Below are positions 40,734 through 40,804 of a DNA stretch of 40,804 nt, in pieces. Source of the DNA: an uncultured Clostridia bacterium. GTDB lineage: Bacteria; Bacillota; Clostridia; Christensenellales; CAG-314. The stretch is from positions 1 through 40,804 of the forward strand of contig CANQJK010000010.1 in NCBI GenBank assembly GCA_947624235.1. The letters are read 5' to 3'. A model generated the notes under the pieces. The model was not told the origin of the DNA. It was given only the letters and a program-made list of their open reading frames with translations, and searched no databases. Numbering within the stretch: position 1 is the stretch's first letter; each line of letters opens with the position of its first letter. The position numbers were made by a program, and so were the translations under genes.

Positions 40734-40804
40734 GTCGCAAGTGGACAAAATTCACTTACGGCAGTCCTTGTTTTTGAGTGTTTTTACAAATCAACATGGT
40801 TTTG
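40727..40804. other. gene-free edge with IS-end-like sequence
   Basis: ACCAAGGGGCTGTCGCAAG begins at about 40725. GGGGCTGTYGCA also occurs at 34784-34795 (ACCAAGGGGCTGTTGCA), and similar sequence is common at insertion-sequence termini. Nothing else is recognised up to the edge. Confidence 0.3.

Overview
The window looks like a chromosome segment of an anaerobic, low-to-mid GC Gram-positive-type bacterium, most plausibly an uncultured Clostridia-like Bacillota. The support is sigma-A type promoters (TTGNNN-N17-TATAMT) and GGAGG ribosome sites, an rnfCDGEAB operon in the clostridial order, an Asp23/AmaP-like membrane protein, and a PolA whose proofreading domain is degenerate. Genus-level placement cannot be made from the sequence alone. 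Housekeeping genes (uvrA, polA, coaE, a tRNA-Thr) flank accessory DNA.

Layout. 1-3108: the edge of an unidentified gene, then uvrA (+). 3109-3570: a repeat-bearing gap and a convergent terminator. 3571-18423 (-): a 14.9-kb, 12-gene cluster that is the most interesting part of the window. It encodes four short paralogous von Willebrand A (TerY-like) proteins, a large PP2C-type phosphatase, a Ser/Thr kinase-like protein, two proteins without a recognisable family, and five proteins sharing one N-terminal Cys-rich (zinc-ribbon-like) module. That module occurs alone or fused to a vWA domain (twice), a ThuA/GATase1-like domain, or a TerD domain. This is an elaborated version of the TerY-phosphatase-kinase (TerY-P) triad known from tellurite-resistance/stress and phage-defence comparative genomics. 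The vWA end has its own promoters and terminators, and a terminator-like hairpin lies just before the phosphatase-kinase operon.

18556-21706 (+): polA-coaE. 21776-23625: a CPA2-type cation/proton antiporter with a 57-aa downstream ORF. 23626-24169: gene-free, with a degenerate 6-bp periodic tract, a dispersed repeat and two strong hairpins. 24170-30435: rnfCDGEAB, the membrane ferredoxin:NAD+ oxidoreductase, whose RnfG is about twice the usual size with a second, degenerate FMN-binding-like segment. 30438-33447: an overlapping set of an HD-type 5'-deoxynucleotidase, a degenerate ABC-type ATPase and an S41 processing protease. 33478-35807: small hypothetical genes, an XRE regulator and an Asp23-like membrane protein with an acidic repeat tail. 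35960-38438: a TetR regulator with a clear operator over its own promoter, in an operon with an ABC-2 exporter. 38521-40231: a GIY-YIG-like protein and a calcineurin-like phosphoesterase. 40270-40804: tRNA-Thr(CGT), followed by two tandem pseudo-copies of its 3' end whose T-loop is split by a roughly 57-60-nt insert.

How the parts fit. Rnf couples ferredoxin oxidation to ion export and the neighbouring antiporter could exchange the ions, a plausible shared energy/ion theme. The minus-strand cluster looks like a self-contained signalling module: kinase and phosphatase set a phosphorylation state, vWA proteins act as metal-dependent scaffolds (two of the four have lost metal-site residues), and zinc-module proteins carry alternative output domains. 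Its role (stress, metal or phage response) is inference.
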